The notes below the pieces were generated by a model. It ran no database searches. It was not told the DNA's origin and was given only the letters and a program-made list of their open reading frames with translations. From Amycolatopsis sp. 195334CR (GTDB lineage Bacteria > Actinomycetota > Actinomycetes > Mycobacteriales > Pseudonocardiaceae), in contig NZ_JAFJMJ010000002.1 in NCBI RefSeq assembly GCF_017309385.1, positions 2,232,001 to 2,296,000 on the forward strand: a DNA stretch of 64,000 nucleotides, written 5' to 3'. Each line of letters opens with the position of its first letter. Within the stretch, counting starts at the first letter, position 1. This document shows, piece by piece, positions 1-10,999 of this stretch. Position numbers and translations under genes: made by a program.

Positions 1-1
1 T

Positions 2-3000
2 GTCTACCGCACCGGCGACGTGGTGCGCTGGCGGTCCGGTGGGGACCTGGAGTTCCTCGGCCGTTCGGACGACCAGCTCAAGATCCGCGGGTTCCGGGTG
101 GAGCCGGGGGAGGTGGAGGCGGTGCTCGACACCCATCCCGGGGTCGCGCGTTCCGCGGTGGTCGCCAGGACCGACACCGCCGGGACGCGACGGCTGGTCG
201 CCTACGTCGTCGCCACCGAAGAGTCCGATGTGGAGGGTGCGCGGGCGTTCCTGCGCGAACGGCTGCCGGAGCACCTGGTGCCGTCGGTGGTGGTGCCGCT
301 GGCGGAGTTCCCGCTGACCGGCAACGGCAAGGTGGACCGCGCCGCGCTGCCGGTGCCCGCGTTCGACCGGCCGGACACCGAGTACGTGCCGCCGCGCACC
401 GAGCTGGAGGCGTCCATCGCCGAGGTCTGGGCCGAGGTGCTCAAGATCGACCGGATCGGCGTGCACGACAACTTCTTCGAGATCGGCGGCGACTCGCTGC
501 TGAGCATCCAGGTGGTCTCGCGCCTGCGCGGCCTCGGGCTGGTCATCTCGCCGCGCGCGTTGTTCGACCGGCCGACGATCGCCGGTTCGGCCGCGCTGGT
601 GGTGGCCGACGCGGGCGCCGGGACCGCGGTGGTCCCGGTCGCGCGCGGAACCGGCGGGCTGCCGATGTCGGCCGCCCAGCAGCGGTTGTGGTTCGTGCAG
701 GAGTTCGAACCGGACAGCACCGAGTACAACTCGGGGCTGGCCGTGCGCCTGATCGGTGAGCTGGACCTGCCCGCGCTGCGGGCCGCGTGGGCCGCGCTGG
801 GCTGGCGCCACGAAGCACTGCGGACCCGGTTCGGCACCGAGGACGGGCAGGGTGTGCAACTGGTCCAGCCGCCCGAAGCGGTGCCGGAGCTGATGGCCGA
901 GGAAGTGGCCGCCGCCGAGGTCGGCGCGCGGGTCCGGGCCGAGCTGAACCGCGGCTTCGACCTCCGCACCGGACCGGTGGTGCGCCCGCACCTGTTCCGC
1001 GTCTCGGACCGGGAAGCCGTGCTGGTGCTGGCGATGCACCACATCGTCACCGACGGCTGGTCGATGGGGATCGTCACGCGGGAACTGGGCGCGCTGTACG
1101 AAGCCGCGCTCGACGGGACCCACCGGGCGCCGGAGGAGCTGGTGGCCGCGGCCGGGCTGGCCCCGCTGCCGGTGCAGTACGCGGACTTCGCGGTGTGGCA
1201 ACGAGCCCTGCCGTGGGACGAGCGGCTGGAGTTCTGGCGCGGCGAACTGGCCGGGGTCCCGGTGCTGGAGCTGCCGACCGACCACCCCCGCCCGGCCGTG
1301 CGGACCTCCTCGGGCGCAGGGGTGGAGTTCGAGGTACCGGACACCGCGGCCGTCCGGCGGATGTGTCGCCAGGAGAACGTGACCGTGTTCATGGCCCTGG
1401 TGGCCGCGGTCGAGCTGGTCCTTTCGCGGTTCTCCGGGCAGGACGACTTCGCGCTCGGCACGGTGACATCCGGTCGTGACCGGGAAGAACTGGAAGGCGT
1501 GGTCGGGTTCTTCGTGAACACCCTGGCGCTCCGGGCGAAGGTGGACGAGTCGCTGGAGATCGGCGAGTTCCTCGGCGGCGTTCGGGAGACCGTGCTGCGG
1601 GCCTTCGCGCACGCCGAGGTGCCGTTCGACCGGGTGGTGGACGCGGTGGCGGACACCAGGGACACCAGTCGCACCCCGGTGGTGCAGGCCGTGGTGGCAC
1701 TGGAGAACGTGCCCCGCGGCGGGTCGGCGATGGCCGGGCTGGCCGTGGAGGAACTCGCGCTGGGCCGGGAAACCGCGCAGTTCGATCTGTCCTTTGTGTT
1801 CGGTGAGCGGGACGGCCTGCTCCGCGGTTCGCTGACCTACAACAGCGATCTGTTCACCGCGGCCACGGCCGAACTGCTCACCGGCTGGGTGGTGGCGGTG
1901 CTCGGCGGCCTGGCCGCCGGTGGCGCGGTGGCCGAGGCCGGCGTGCTGCCACCGGGTGAGCGGGATCGGGTCACCGGTTTCGCGGGCACGCCCGGCGAGG
2001 CACCCGGCACGCTGCCGGAGCTGTTCGCCGCCGCGGTTGGCCGCGATCCGGAAGCCGTGGCCGTGGTGTCGGACGAAATCACGCTGACCTACGGCGAACT
2101 CGACGCGCGTTCCGATCGGTGCGCGGGCGCGCTGACCGAACGCGGCGTCAAGGCCGGCGACCGCGTGCTGGTGCTGCTCGGCCGTTCGGTGGACGTGGTG
2201 GTGTGGCTGCTGGCGATCGCGAAAACCGGAGCGGTGGCCGTGCCGGTGCACGGCTCGGCGCCGGCGGAACGCGTGAAGTGGCTGGCCGAGACGACGGAAG
2301 CGGTGGTCGCGCTCGCGGACGAGCCCGCCCGGGTCCCCGCCGGAACGCCCCTCGTTCGTCCCGGCGAGGCCGGCGATTTCCCCGGCGTGCCGGTGCTCCA
2401 CCCGGACAGCGCGCTGTACGTCATGTTCACCTCCGGCTCCACGGGCGTGCCCAAGGGCGTGATGGCGACGCACGGTGACGTGGCCGACCTGGTGTCCGAC
2501 CCGGCGTGGGGGTCGGGTGCGCACGAGCGGGTGCTGGTGCACTCGCCGACGGCGTTCGACGCGTCGACCTACGAGCTGTGGGCGCCCCTGCTCTCGGGCC
2601 GCACCGCGGTGGTGGCGCCGCCGGGTGACGTGGACGCGACCGTGCTGCGGTGGATGGTCACCGAGCACGGGGTGACCGGCCTGTTCGTCACCACCGCGCT
2701 GTTCAACCTGATCGCCGAGGAGGACCCGGCCGCGCTGACCGGCATCCGGGAGATCTGGACCGGCGGGGAAGCCGCCTCGCCCGCGGCGATGCTGCGGGTG
2801 CGGGAGGCCGCGCCGGACACCGCGGTCATGCACGTCTACGGGCCCACCGAAACCACCACCTTCGTCACGCACGCGCCGATGCGCACCGACCGGCTGGCCG
2901 CCGGGATCGCGCCGATCGGCAGGCCGATGGCCAGGACCGGGGCCCACGTGCTGGACCGCTGGTTGCGGCCGGTCCCGGTCGGCGTGGCGGGCGAGCTGTA

Positions 3001-5032
3001 CCTCACCGGCGGTGGCCTGGCACGCGGGTACTTCGGGCAGTCGGGGCTGACCGCGGAACGCTTCGTGGCCGACCCGTCCGGCGGCGGGGGCCGGGCGTAC
3101 CGCACCGGTGACGTGGTGCGGTGGCTGCCCGACGGCCAACTGCTCTACGTCGGCCGGTCGGACCACCAGGTGAAGATCCGCGGTTTCCGCATCGAACTCG
3201 GGGAGATCGAGGCCGCGCTGGCCGCGCGCCCGGAGGTGGCGCAGGTCGTCGTGCTGGTGCGGGAGGACCAGCCGGGCAGCAAGCGGCTGGTCGGCTACCT
3301 GGTGCCCGCGATGTCCACAATAGACACCGCGGTGGTCAGGGCGGCGATCGCCGACGTGCTGCCCGAGTACATGGTGCCCGCGCTGGTGGTGCTGGACCGG
3401 TTGCCGCTGACGCCCAACGGCAAGGTGGACCGGGCCGCGCTGCCCGCGCCGGAACTGGGCTCCAGCGAGGAGGAGTACGTCGAGCCGCGCACCGAACGCG
3501 AGCAGGTGCTCGCCGAGGTGTGGGCCGAACTGCTCGGCCTGGACCGGGTCGGGGTGCACGACAACTTCTTCGACCTGGGCGGGGACTCGATCCTGAGCAT
3601 TCAGTCGGTGTCCCGGGCACGCGAGCGCGGGTTGTCGTTGTCCTCGAAGGATCTGTTCCTCGCGCCGACCGTCGCCGGACTGGCCGCGCTGGTCACCGAC
3701 GCGGGTGAGACCGAACCCGAGGTAACCGGCGTCGGCGAGCGGGTGTCCGGGCCGGTCGAGCTGACCCCGATCCAGCGGTGGTTCTTCGACACGCACCGCG
3801 TTTCCCCGCAGCACTTCACCATGTCCACCTACCTGGAACTGGCCGACGGCGTCCGGCTCGACGACGTGGCGCGGGCCGTCGACGTGGTGGTCGCCCACCA
3901 CGACGGGCTGCGCTCGCGGTACAACCTGGTGGGGGAGCAGTGGTGGCAGCGGGTGCTGGAGACCGAGACCGCGCAGGTGTGCTCCCGGCACGACCTGTCC
4001 GCGGTCCCCGCCGGTGACCTCGACACCACGATCGAGCGCCTGCTCGGCCGCGCCCACCGCGAACTGGACCTGACCTACGGCCCGCTCGCCGAGTTCCTGC
4101 TCTTCGACTGCGGACCGGACCGCCCGGCACGGCTGGCGATCGTCGCGCACCACCTGGTGATCGACGGGGTCTCCTGGCGCATCCTGCTCGGCGACCTGGC
4201 CCGCGTGGCCACCGGGCAGGCGGCGGACCCCGGCCCGCGGACCACGTCGTTCCAGGAGTGGGCGAACGGCCTGACCGCACTCGCGAACTCGCCGGAAATG
4301 GCCGGGGAGATCGACTTCTGGCGCCGCACACCGGAAGCCGCGCCGCTGCCGGTCGACCGGCGCGGGCGCAACCTGGCTGGTTCGGCCGCGACCGTGACGC
4401 AGACACTGGACGCCGAGGTCACCCGGACGCTGCTGAAGGTGGCGCCGGGCCGGTTCCGCACCCAGATCAACGACGTGCTGCTGGCCGCGTTCGGCCGGGC
4501 GCTGAGCGGGTGGAGCGGGCACGACCGGGTGCTGGTGACGCTGGAGGGACACGGACGCGAGGAGGTCGTCGACGGCGCCGACCTCTCCCGCACGGTCGGC
4601 TGGTTCACCACGATGTTCCCGGTGGGCTTCGAGGTGCGGCCCGGCGAGGACCGGCGGTCGACGATCGCCGCGGTGAAGCGGACCCTGCGCGCCATCCCGG
4701 ACAAGGGCATCGGGTACGGGCTGCTGCGGTACCTGCGTGAGGGTGATCCGCTCGCCGGGGTGGTCGAGCCCGAGGTCGGCTTCAACTACCTCGGCCAGTT
4801 CGACACCGCCGACGCCGGGGACGGGTTCTACGGCCGCGGCCTGACCGATCCGACCCCACCGCACGGGCCGGAGGACCCGCGCCCGCACGTGCTCGACGTC
4901 GGCGCGAGCGTGTCCGGCGGTGAACTGTCACTGGCGATCGCGTACTCGGAGAACCTGCATGACGCGGCGACCGTGCGCGACCTGCTGCGGCGCTTCGCCG
5001 AGGAACTCACCGCGGTCGCGGCCGACTGCTGA
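2..5032 (+). CDS. Nonribosomal peptide synthetase, C-terminal part (A-PCP-C-A-PCP-E), 5' truncated
   Basis: The frame is open from base 2, inside an adenylation domain at the YRTGD motif, so the start lies outside the window; 1676 residues are visible. Domain order: end of A; PCP (GGDS serine near 165); condensation domain of LCL type (QQRLWFV near 226, HHIVTDG near 346); complete A domain (about 665-1150, [10 protein letters not shown] near 811); PCP (GGDS near 1195); epimerisation domain (about 1250-1670, [10 protein letters not shown] near 1383, EGHGRE and NYLGQFD motifs). There is no thioesterase domain, so the last residue leaves as a D-residue to a trans enzyme. Aligned by hand to GrsA, the complete A domain reads D-A-Y-F-W-G-V-T-F-K, a beta-branched aliphatic (Val/Ile-like) pocket; this is inference. 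The gene probably encodes the last modules of the assembly line, because the other NRPS begins without a C domain. Confidence 0.95.
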   Translation, partial: VYRTGDVVRWRSGGDLEFLGRSDDQLKIRGFRVEPGEVEAVLDTHPGVARSAVVARTDTAGTRRLVAYVVATEESDVEGARAFLRERLPEHLVPSVVVPLAEFPLTGNGKVDRAALPVPAFDRPDTEYVPPRTELEASIAEVWAEVLKIDRIGVHDNFFEIGGDSLLSIQVVSRLRGLGLVISPRALFDRPTIAGSAALVVADAGAGTAVVPVARGTGGLPMSAAQQRLWFVQEFEPDSTEYNSGLAVRLIGELDLPALRAAWAALGWRHEALRTRFGTEDGQGVQLVQPPEAVPELMAEEVAAAEVGARVRAELNRGFDLRTGPVVRPHLFRVSDREAVLVLAMHHIVTDGWSMGIVTRELGALYEAALDGTHRAPEELVAAAGLAPLPVQYADFAVWQRALPWDERLEFWRGELAGVPVLELPTDHPRPAVRTSSGAGVEFEVPDTAAVRRMCRQENVTVFMALVAAVELVLSRFSGQDDFALGTVTSGRDREELEGVVGFFVNTLALRAKVDESLEIGEFLGGVRETVLRAFAHAEVPFDRVVDAVADTRDTSRTPVVQAVVALENVPRGGSAMAGLAVEELALGRETAQFDLSFVFGERDGLLRGSLTYNSDLFTAATAELLTGWVVAVLGGLAAGGAVAEAGVLPPGERDRVTGFAGTPGEAPGTLPELFAAAVGRDPEAVAVVSDEITLTYGELDARSDRCAGALTERGVKAGDRVLVLLGRSVDVVVWLLAIAKTGAVAVPVHGSAPAERVKWLAETTEAVVALADEPARVPAGTPLVRPGEAGDFPGVPVLHPDSALYVMFTSGSTGVPKGVMATHGDVADLVSDPAWGSGAHERVLVHSPTAFDASTYELWAPLLSGRTAVVAPPGDVDATVLRWMVTEHGVTGLFVTTALFNLIAEEDPAALTGIREIWTGGEAASPAAMLRVREAAPDTAVMHVYGPTETTTFVTHAPMRTDRLAAGIAPIGRPMARTGAHVLDRWLRPVPVGVAGELYLTGGGLARGYFGQSGLTAERFVADPSGGGGRAYRTGDVVRWLPDGQLLYVGRSDHQVKIRGFRIELGEIEAALAARPEVAQVVVLVREDQPGSKRLVGYLVPAMSTIDTAVVRAAIADVLPEYMVPALVVLDRLPLTPNGKVDRAALPAPELGSSEEEYVEPRTEREQVLAEVWAELLGLDRVGVHDNFFDLGGDSILSIQSVSRARERGLSLSSKDLFLAPTVAGLAALVTDAGETEPEVTGVGERVSGPVELTPIQRWFFDTHRVSPQHFTMSTYLELADGVRLDDVARAVDVVVAHHDGLRSRYNLVGEQWWQRVLETETAQVCSRHDLSAVPAGDLDTTIERLLGRAHRELDLTYGPLAEFLLFDCGPDRPARLAIVAHHLVIDGVSWRILLGDLARVATGQAADPGPRTTSFQEWANGLTALANSPEMAGEIDFWRRTPEAAPLPVDRRGRNLAGSAATVTQTLDAEVTRTLLKVAPGRFRTQINDVLLAAFGRALSGWSGHDRVLVTLEGHGREEVVDGADLSRTVGWFTTMFPVGFEVRPGEDRRSTIAAVKRTLRAIPDKGIGYGLLRYLREGDPLAGVVEPEVGFNYLGQFDTADAGDGFYGRGLTDPTPPHGPEDPRPHVLDVGASVSGGELSLAIAYSENLHDAATVRDLLRRFAEELTAVAADC

Positions 5033-5047
5033 CGGCCGGAGCGCGCT

Positions 5048-5695
5048 TCAGTGCGCTTCCTGGAGGTAAGCGAGCACCGCCAGCACCCGGCGGTGCCCGC
5101 TTTCGCTCTGCTGCAGGCCGAGTTTGGCGAAGATGCTGCGGATGTGCTTGCTCACCGAGGTTTCGGTGACGAAGAGCATGCCGCCGATGGTGCTGTTGTC
5201 GTAGCCCTCGGCCATCAGCCCCAGCACCTCCAGCTCGCGCTTGCTCAGGTTCCCCAGCGCGTCGCCCTTCTTCTGCTGGGTGAGCAGCTGCGCGATCACC
5301 TCCGGGTCGATGGCCGTGCCGCCCTCGACCACGCGCCGCAGGGAGTCCAGGAAGTTCTCCACCTTGCCGACCCGCTCCTTGAGCAGGTAACCGACCTTGC
5401 CGCCCTCGGACAGCAGTTCCGTGGCGTAGCTGTGCTCCACGTGCGCGGACAGCATGAGCACCGGGAAACCGGGGTAGCGGCGCCGGGCCTCGACGGCGGC
5501 ACGCAGCCCCTCGTCGCGGAAGGTCGGCGGCAGCCGGACGTCGACCACGGCGACGTCCGGCCGTTCGGCACCCAGCACGGCGAGGAAGTCCACGGCGTTC
5601 TCCAGCGCCGCCACCACTTCGAAGCCCTCCGACCGGAGCAGCAGCACCAGTCCTTCGCGCAGCAGCGCGTCGTCCTCGACGATCACGACTCGCAC
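5048..5695 (-). CDS. LuxR/NarL-family response regulator
   Basis: This 215-residue protein has an N-terminal receiver domain (acidic pair in VVIVEDD, phospho-acceptor Asp in VAVVDVRLPP, Lys in LLKERVG) and a C-terminal LuxR helix-turn-helix (LSKRELEVLGLMAEG, then SVSKHIRSIFAKLGL). The GTG start overlaps the end of the upstream kinase gene by 13 bases, which implies translational coupling. It ends 15 bases from the convergent NRPS stop. It is the best candidate in the window to bind the 18-bp palindrome at 7083-7100 and its relatives, since NarL-type regulators usually bind short inverted repeats; that assignment is inference. Confidence 0.93.
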   Translation of the reverse strand: MRVVIVEDDALLREGLVLLLRSEGFEVVAALENAVDFLAVLGAERPDVAVVDVRLPPTFRDEGLRAAVEARRRYPGFPVLMLSAHVEHSYATELLSEGGKVGYLLKERVGKVENFLDSLRRVVEGGTAIDPEVIAQLLTQQKKGDALGNLSKRELEVLGLMAEGYDNSTIGGMLFVTETSVSKHIRSIFAKLGLQQSESGHRRVLAVLAYLQEAH

Positions 5696-6978
5696 GGCAG
5701 CACCACGTTCAGCTCGGTGGGACCGCCGGGCGGGCTGCTCAGCGACATCTCGCCGGAGAACGCCGCGATCCGGCGGCGCATCCCCATCAGGCCGGTGCCG
5801 AGCGCCTCGTCGGCGCCCCCGTGCCCGTCATCGCAGACTGTGATCAACAGATTGTCCTTTTCACTGGTCACCCAGACTTCGACGGTCTCCGCGCCGCTGT
5901 GCTTGGCCACGTTGGTCAGCGACTCCGAGACGATGTAGTAGGCGGCCGCCTCCACCGCGGCCGGGATCGGCGGCACGCGGTCCACGTTGAGCTCACACGG
6001 TATCGAGGACCGCGAGGTCAGCGCGGACAGCGCGCCGGCCAGTCCCCGGTCGGCCAGGATCGGCGGGTAGATGCTGCGGACCACCTCGCGCAGCCCGGCC
6101 AGCGCGTCGGTGGCCGCGTCCTGCGCCTTGAGCACCAGCGGCAGCGCGGTGGCCGGATCCCGGCGCAGCGCCCGTTCCACCATGCCCAGGTGCATCGACA
6201 CCGCGACGATCCGGTTCTGCGTGCCGTCGTGCAGCGCGCCCTCGATCCGGCGCAGCTCGATCCCGTGTGCCTCCAGCGCGGCGGCGCGGCTGACGGTCAG
6301 CTGCGCGACCTGCTCGGCCAGCCGCAGCCGCCGCCGAGGGGGCGGCGAGAGCAGCCGCCTGCCGATCCCGGCGTGGAACCGGGCCAGCGGCGGCGCGATC
6401 AGCATGGCGATCAGCGTGTAACCGGTGGCCAGGCCGAGCATGCCGAACGCACGCGGCCAGGAACTGATCTGGTAGATCATGCTGACCGGCCGGTCGGCCG
6501 GGACCAGCCACCACCACAGCGGCACCGACACCGCGAACAGCGTGCCCACGGTCAGCGCCAGCCCGGCCACCCCGAGGAAGATCCCCAGTGTGGCGTGGAA
6601 AAGCAGGTACAGCAGATCGCGCCGGGTCGCCTCGTCGGTGAGCGCGACGTGCAGCCGCGTGGAGGCGGGCCCGGTCAGCGGCCGGTAGTCCTCGGCCACC
6701 TCGACCCCGAGGTAGCGGGAGATCCGGCGGCGCTCCAGCCGGGTCAGCCGCCGCGACCCCCTGATCACGCCGGGGATGAGCAGCACCCCGATGAGCAGGA
6801 TGCTCAGCACGATCACCAGGAACGGCAACAGCGCCAGGGTCAGCACCGAAAGCAGGGAAGTGCCGAATCCGCCGAACAGATATCGGCAGGAGCGGACCGT
6901 GTCGAGGAATCGATTTCGAATGCGGAGAACCGCGCTTTCGACGGTGAATTGATCCGCGCTATCCGCTGTGTCCGCCAT
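5683..6978 (-). CDS. DesK/NarX-type sensor histidine kinase
   Basis: The ATG at 6976-6978 gives 431 residues. An N-terminal half with four hydrophobic segments (two in the first 90 residues, two more near 125-190) matches the actinobacterial putative-sensor architecture. It is followed by a HisKA_3 phosphorylation motif (EGALHDGTQNRIVAV) and an HATPase domain (N-box SESLTNVAKHSG; G-box GTGLMGMRRR). The pair should phosphorylate the regulator encoded just downstream. It is divergent from the ABC exporter genes at 7186-10519, an arrangement typical of cell-envelope or peptide-antibiotic sensing systems; the stimulus is unknown. The open frame extends much further upstream, but that part lies opposite the exporter genes and is not protein-like. 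Confidence 0.9.
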   Translation of the reverse strand: MADTADSADQFTVESAVLRIRNRFLDTVRSCRYLFGGFGTSLLSVLTLALLPFLVIVLSILLIGVLLIPGVIRGSRRLTRLERRRISRYLGVEVAEDYRPLTGPASTRLHVALTDEATRRDLLYLLFHATLGIFLGVAGLALTVGTLFAVSVPLWWWLVPADRPVSMIYQISSWPRAFGMLGLATGYTLIAMLIAPPLARFHAGIGRRLLSPPPRRRLRLAEQVAQLTVSRAAALEAHGIELRRIEGALHDGTQNRIVAVSMHLGMVERALRRDPATALPLVLKAQDAATDALAGLREVVRSIYPPILADRGLAGALSALTSRSSIPCELNVDRVPPIPAAVEAAAYYIVSESLTNVAKHSGAETVEVWVTSEKDNLLITVCDDGHGGADEALGTGLMGMRRRIAAFSGEMSLSSPPGGPTELNVVLPCES

Positions 6979-7082
6979 GTCCGACAAGGCCGTGACTCGC
7001 TGTTCCCCCGTGAATTCCCCGTGGTGGAGCCTAGCCGACCCCGGTCGCCGCTGTCCACCGGACCGGGGTCGCCCGGCCGGGC

Positions 7083-7100
7083 GGTACAGCTGGCTGTACC
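7083..7100. promoter_or_regulatory. 18-bp palindromic operator candidate, site 1
   Basis: GGTACAGCTGGCTGTACC is a perfect 7-bp inverted repeat around a 4-bp centre in the 207-bp gap between the kinase and the ABC exporter genes. Close matches occur at 40331-40348, 42636-42653 and 48414-48431. It lies just upstream of a possible -35/-10 pair for the exporter genes, a position that suits an activator site. Confidence 0.65.
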
Positions 7101-7122
7101 CCGGAAGCGGGGTCCTGCCAGA

Positions 7123-7152
7123 TTGTCCGCCGCTCCCGGCGGCAAATACGAT
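7123..7152 (+). promoter_or_regulatory. Possible sigma-70-type promoter of the ABC exporter genes
   Basis: TTGTCC at 7123-7128 and TACGAT at 7147-7152 are separated by 18 bp. A start of transcription near 7159 would leave a short leader before the ATG at 7186. The call rests on similarity to consensus by eye only. Confidence 0.35.
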
Positions 7153-7185
7153 CGCCGCAGCCGAGAAGAACCCGGGGGAACAGCA

Positions 7186-7953
7186 ATGAATGGAGCGGCA
7201 AAGGCCGTGATGGAACAGCGGGCGACGGCCGAGTCCGTCCGGCTGGAGGCGGTCACCAAGGTCTACGGCACCGGGAAAAGCGCGGTGCACGCGCTGCGCG
7301 GGGTGGACCTGAACCTGCCGCACGGCAGCTTCACCGCGGTGATGGGCCCGTCCGGTTCCGGCAAGAGCACGCTGCTGCACTGCGCGGCGGGGCTGGACCG
7401 GCCGACCTCCGGCGCGGTCCGGCTCGGCGATAAGGATCTGTCCCAGCTCACCGAAGCCCAGCTGACCGAATTGCGGCGGACCAGGGTCGGCTTCATCTTC
7501 CAGGCCTACAACCTGATCGGCTCGCTGACCGTGGCCGAGAACATCACCCTGCCGCTGCGGCTGGCGAACGTGAAGACGGACAAGGCGTGGCTGGCCGAGA
7601 TCGTCGCGCAGGTGGGGCTTTCCGACCGGCTCAAGCACAAGCCGAGCGAACTGTCGGGCGGCCAGCAGCAGCGGGTGGCGATCGCGCGGGCGCTGATCAC
7701 CCAGCCCACCGTGGTCTTCGCCGACGAGCCCACCGGCGCGCTGGACACCCGCACCGGGCACCAGGTGCTGGAGCTGCTGCGGCGCATGGTGGACACGCTC
7801 GGTCAGCGCGTGCTGATGGTGACCCACGATCCGGTGGCGGCGTCCTGGGCCGACCGGGTGGTGTTCCTCGCCGACGGTGCGCTGGCCGGGGAACTCGAAC
7901 GGCCGTCGCCCGATCAGGTGGCCGACCGGCTGACCAGGCTCGGGGAGTGGTGA
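7186..7953 (+). CDS. ABC transporter ATP-binding protein (MacB/LolD/BceA type)
   Basis: The 255-residue ATPase has all functional motifs: Walker [11 protein letters not shown]-loop in FIFQAYNL, signature LSGGQQQR, Walker [13 protein letters not shown] and the H-loop His in VTHDP. The ATG at 7186 is preceded by a GGGGGAA ribosome binding site; the frame is open far upstream but that part is not protein-like. It is followed after 4 bases by its permease. The family exports or detoxifies peptides and lipoproteins. Beside a two-component system in a peptide cluster it is a plausible self-protection or export pump; the substrate is inferred. It is also the intact relative of the two degenerate ATPases at 40422 and 48701. 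Confidence 0.95.
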   Translation: MNGAAKAVMEQRATAESVRLEAVTKVYGTGKSAVHALRGVDLNLPHGSFTAVMGPSGSGKSTLLHCAAGLDRPTSGAVRLGDKDLSQLTEAQLTELRRTRVGFIFQAYNLIGSLTVAENITLPLRLANVKTDKAWLAEIVAQVGLSDRLKHKPSELSGGQQQRVAIARALITQPTVVFADEPTGALDTRTGHQVLELLRRMVDTLGQRVLMVTHDPVAASWADRVVFLADGALAGELERPSPDQVADRLTRLGEW

Positions 7954-7957
7954 ACCG

Positions 7958-10519
7958 ATGTTCGGCCTGGCCTGGCGGACGATCAAGGGGCGCAAGGGCG
8001 GTTTCGCCGGTGCCTTCATCGCGCTCTTCGCCGCTTCCGCGCTGATCACCGGCTGCGGGATCCTGCTCGAATCGGGGCTGAACTCCGGCGCGCCGCCCGA
8101 GCGGTACGCCGGTGCCCCGGTGGTGGTCGGCGCCAAGCAGGCGCTGGAGGACCCGAACGTGCCGGACATCCCGTACGGCGGCCGGGTCCGGCTGCCCGCG
8201 GACACGGTGGCGGCGGTGGCCGCGGTGCCCGGGGTGGCCTCCGCGCTCGGGGACGTCAGCTTCCCGGTGACCATGGCGAAGGACGGCGCGATCGTGCGGC
8301 CGGCGTCGGCCGCGGTGTACGGGCACGGCTGGGATTCGGCCGCGCTCGGCCCGTTCCAGCTGACCGGCGGCCGCGCCCCGGCCGGGGCGAACGAGGTGGT
8401 GCTGGACGACCGCCTCGCCGGCGAACTCGGGCTCGGCGTGGACAGCCGGTTCACCCTCGCGGTGGGCGCGGTGCCGTCGGAATACCGCGTGGTGGGGCTC
8501 ACCGGACTGTCGGGGGACGGTGAGCTCCGCCAGCACGCGGTGTTCTTCACCCCGGCGGAGGCGGGAAAGCTGGGCGGTCACCCCGGCCAGGTGGACGCGG
8601 TCGGCGTGCTGCCCGCGGCCGGGGCCGACCCGGCGGAACTGGCCACCCGGATCGACACCGCGCTGAGCGGGCGCGGGGTGCAGCTGTTCACCGGCGACGA
8701 GCGCGGGGCCATCGAGTTCCTCGACGTCGCGCAGGCCAAGGGCACGCTGGTCGCGGTGGCCGGGTCGTTCGGCGGGGTGGCGCTGATGGTGGCGCTGTTC
8801 ATCGTGGCCAGCACGCTGGCACTGCAGATCCAGCAGCGGCGCCGGGAGCTGGCACTGCTGCGCGCGATCGCGGCCACGCCGAAGCAACTGCACCGCCTCA
8901 TCGGCATCGAGAGCGTGCTCGTCGCGCTCGTGGCGGCCCTGCTCGGCCTGGTGCCGGGGGTGCTGCTCAGCTCGGCGATGCGGGACGCCTTCGCCGGGAT
9001 CGGCCTGGTCCCCGCCGACTTCGCGCTGGTCACCGGCCCGGTGCCGATGCTGGTCGCGGTGGTGCTCTGCGTGGTCGCGGCCCGGGTGGCCGGCTGGCTT
9101 TCCGCGCGCAAGGCCGCGCGCATCCGCCCGGTGGAAGCGCTCGGCGAGGCCGCGGTGCAGTCGCCGAAGCTCGGCTGGGTGCGCTCGGTGGTCGGCGTGC
9201 TGCTGCTGGCCGCCGGGGTCGGGTTGTCCATGCTGCCGCTGGTGGTCTCCGGGGACACCGCGACCGGTGCCGCCGCGATGTCGGTGGTGGTGCTGGTGAT
9301 CGCGGTCGCGCTGCTCGGCCCGCGGCTGGCGGTGATCGCCATCGTGATGCTCGGGCCGTTCCTCCGCGCGAGCTCGCGGACCGGTGGCTACCTGGCCGCG
9401 GCGAACACCCGGGCCAACTCACGCCGCCTCGCCTCGGCCATCACCCCGTTGGTGCTGGCCATCGCGATCGCGTCGGTGCAGTTGTTCACCGGCACCACGC
9501 GCATGGCCATCGCCGAGGACCAGGCCAGTGCCGGCGTGGTGGCCGACTACGTGGTCAGCGGTGGTGCGTCCGGGCTGTCACCCCGGATCGCGGACGAGGT
9601 CGCGGCCGTGCCGGGAGTGGCCACCGCGACCCCGGTGCTGCGCACGCAGCTGCTGGGCGACTACTTCGTGGCCGGGGCGACCAACTCCAGCACGCGTGCC
9701 TTCGGCGCGCAGGGCGTGGCTCCGGCCGGCCTGGCCGCGAACATGGACCTCGACGTCCGCCAGGGCAGCATGGACCAGCTCACTGGCGACACCGTGGCGC
9801 TGAGCCAGGTCGGCTCGGAGCTGTTCGAGGCCGGGCCGGGGCAGCGGATCCAGCTGCACCTCGGCGACGGCACGCCGATCAACCCGATGGTGGTGGCCGT
9901 CTACGGCAACGGGCTCGGCTTCGGTGACCTCACCCTGCCCAGGGACGTGCTGCTGGCGCACAGCCCGAACGGGCTCGACGACATGGTGCTGGTCAAGGCC
10001 GAGCCGGGCGCGGCCGAGGCGGTGCGGACCGCGCTGGAGGGCGTCGCGGCCAAGTACCTCGGGGTCGGCGTGCAGGACCGGGCCGGGTTTTCCGCGGCGC
10101 AGCAAGGGAAGTTCGAGATGCAGGGGCTGGCCACCACGCTGCTGCTGATCGCGGTGTTCGCCTACATCGCCATCGGGGTGGCCAACACGCTGGTGATGGC
10201 CACCGCGGAACGCCGCCGCGAGTTCGCCCTGCTGCGCCTGGTCGGCACGGACCGGCGGCAGGTGAGCGGGATGATGCGCACCGAGGCCTTCGTGGTGATC
10301 GTGATCGCCGCGGTGATCGGCTCGGTGCTGGCCGTGCCGCCGCTGGTCGGGGTGAGCCTCGGGCTGAGCGAGCGGGCCGATCCGTACCCGGCCGTCGATG
10401 TGCTGACCTACCTGGCGATCCTGGCCGTCACCGCGCTGATCGCGTTGCTGTCCATCATGATCCCGGCACGGCTGGCCATGCGGACGCGGCCGGTCGAGGC
10501 GATCGGCACGCGCGAGTAG
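7958..10519 (+). CDS. FtsX-family ABC transporter permease with two FtsX domains
   Basis: The 853-residue integral membrane protein has an N-terminal membrane segment (about residues 10-32), a large extracytoplasmic domain, a central block of about six membrane segments (about 265-520), a second extracytoplasmic domain and three C-terminal segments, ending with the MRTRPVEAIG-type tail usual for FtsX permeases. About ten segments in total. It probably pairs with the ATPase encoded 4 bases upstream as a MacB/Bce-like mechanotransmission pump. The function is inferred from family and context. Confidence 0.92.
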   Translation: MFGLAWRTIKGRKGGFAGAFIALFAASALITGCGILLESGLNSGAPPERYAGAPVVVGAKQALEDPNVPDIPYGGRVRLPADTVAAVAAVPGVASALGDVSFPVTMAKDGAIVRPASAAVYGHGWDSAALGPFQLTGGRAPAGANEVVLDDRLAGELGLGVDSRFTLAVGAVPSEYRVVGLTGLSGDGELRQHAVFFTPAEAGKLGGHPGQVDAVGVLPAAGADPAELATRIDTALSGRGVQLFTGDERGAIEFLDVAQAKGTLVAVAGSFGGVALMVALFIVASTLALQIQQRRRELALLRAIAATPKQLHRLIGIESVLVALVAALLGLVPGVLLSSAMRDAFAGIGLVPADFALVTGPVPMLVAVVLCVVAARVAGWLSARKAARIRPVEALGEAAVQSPKLGWVRSVVGVLLLAAGVGLSMLPLVVSGDTATGAAAMSVVVLVIAVALLGPRLAVIAIVMLGPFLRASSRTGGYLAAANTRANSRRLASAITPLVLAIAIASVQLFTGTTRMAIAEDQASAGVVADYVVSGGASGLSPRIADEVAAVPGVATATPVLRTQLLGDYFVAGATNSSTRAFGAQGVAPAGLAANMDLDVRQGSMDQLTGDTVALSQVGSELFEAGPGQRIQLHLGDGTPINPMVVAVYGNGLGFGDLTLPRDVLLAHSPNGLDDMVLVKAEPGAAEAVRTALEGVAAKYLGVGVQDRAGFSAAQQGKFEMQGLATTLLLIAVFAYIAIGVANTLVMATAERRREFALLRLVGTDRRQVSGMMRTEAFVVIVIAAVIGSVLAVPPLVGVSLGLSERADPYPAVDVLTYLAILAVTALIALLSIMIPARLAMRTRPVEAIGTRE

Positions 10520-10520
10520 C

Positions 10521-10551
10521 ACGCGGTTGTTTCGCGGTGCCTTAACCGCGT
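10521..10551 (+). terminator. Possible terminator hairpin after the ABC permease gene
   Basis: ACGCGGTT (10521-10528) can pair perfectly with AACCGCGT (10544-10551) across a 15-base loop, directly after the permease stop codon. There is no long T-run, as is common in actinomycetes. Confidence 0.4.
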
Positions 10552-10621
10552 TGTCCGGTCGTCCACCTCGGACGAAGCTGGTTCGCGCAAGCGAAATTCC
10601 GGGGTGTGTTGGGAGATCGAG

Positions 10622-10990
10622 ATGACGGTTCTGCCCGAGTTTCCGGTCGAAGCCGTGCGCCGCTACTACCGCCTCGTCGACGCGGGTGACGTCGACGGGG
10701 TGGTGGCGTCGTTCACCGAGGACACGGTCTACCGCCGACCGGGTTACGAGCCGATCGTCGGCCACCGCGAACTGCGCGAGTTCTACCGCGGCACCAGGGT
10801 GATCGAGCGGGGTGAGCACCGGATCTCCTCGGTGGTCGCGCACGACGACCTGGTCGCGGTGAACGGGGACTTCACCGGCACGCTGAAGGACGGCACCGCG
10901 GTCGAACTGCGGTTCGCCGACTTCTTCACGATCAGCGCGGACGGCCGGTTCAGCACCCGTGAGACCTTCTTCTTCGCCCCGATGGTCTAG
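10622..10990 (+). CDS. NTF2-fold (SnoaL-like) small protein
   Basis: A 122-residue protein beginning MTVLPEFPVEAVRRYYRLVD with the cone-shaped NTF2/SnoaL fold pattern: an N-terminal helix, a VDGVVASFTEDTVYRRPG segment and a C-terminal strand with RFADFFTIS. I chose the ATG at 10622 because GGGAG (10611-10615) sits six bases before it; a GTG at 10604 in the same frame lacks such a site. Members are cyclases, isomerases or non-catalytic partners. It is the first gene of the apparent operon running to the large NRPS. Its chemistry cannot be deduced. Confidence 0.8.
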   Translation: MTVLPEFPVEAVRRYYRLVDAGDVDGVVASFTEDTVYRRPGYEPIVGHRELREFYRGTRVIERGEHRISSVVAHDDLVAVNGDFTGTLKDGTAVELRFADFFTISADGRFSTRETFFFAPMV

Positions 10991-10999
10991 GTGAGTCCC

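Noticed and set aside
6979..8550. Extension of the histidine kinase frame upstream of 6978
   Set aside because: It covers the divergent promoter region and the antisense of the ABC genes, with no protein-like sequence; the ATG at 6978 gives a normal kinase.
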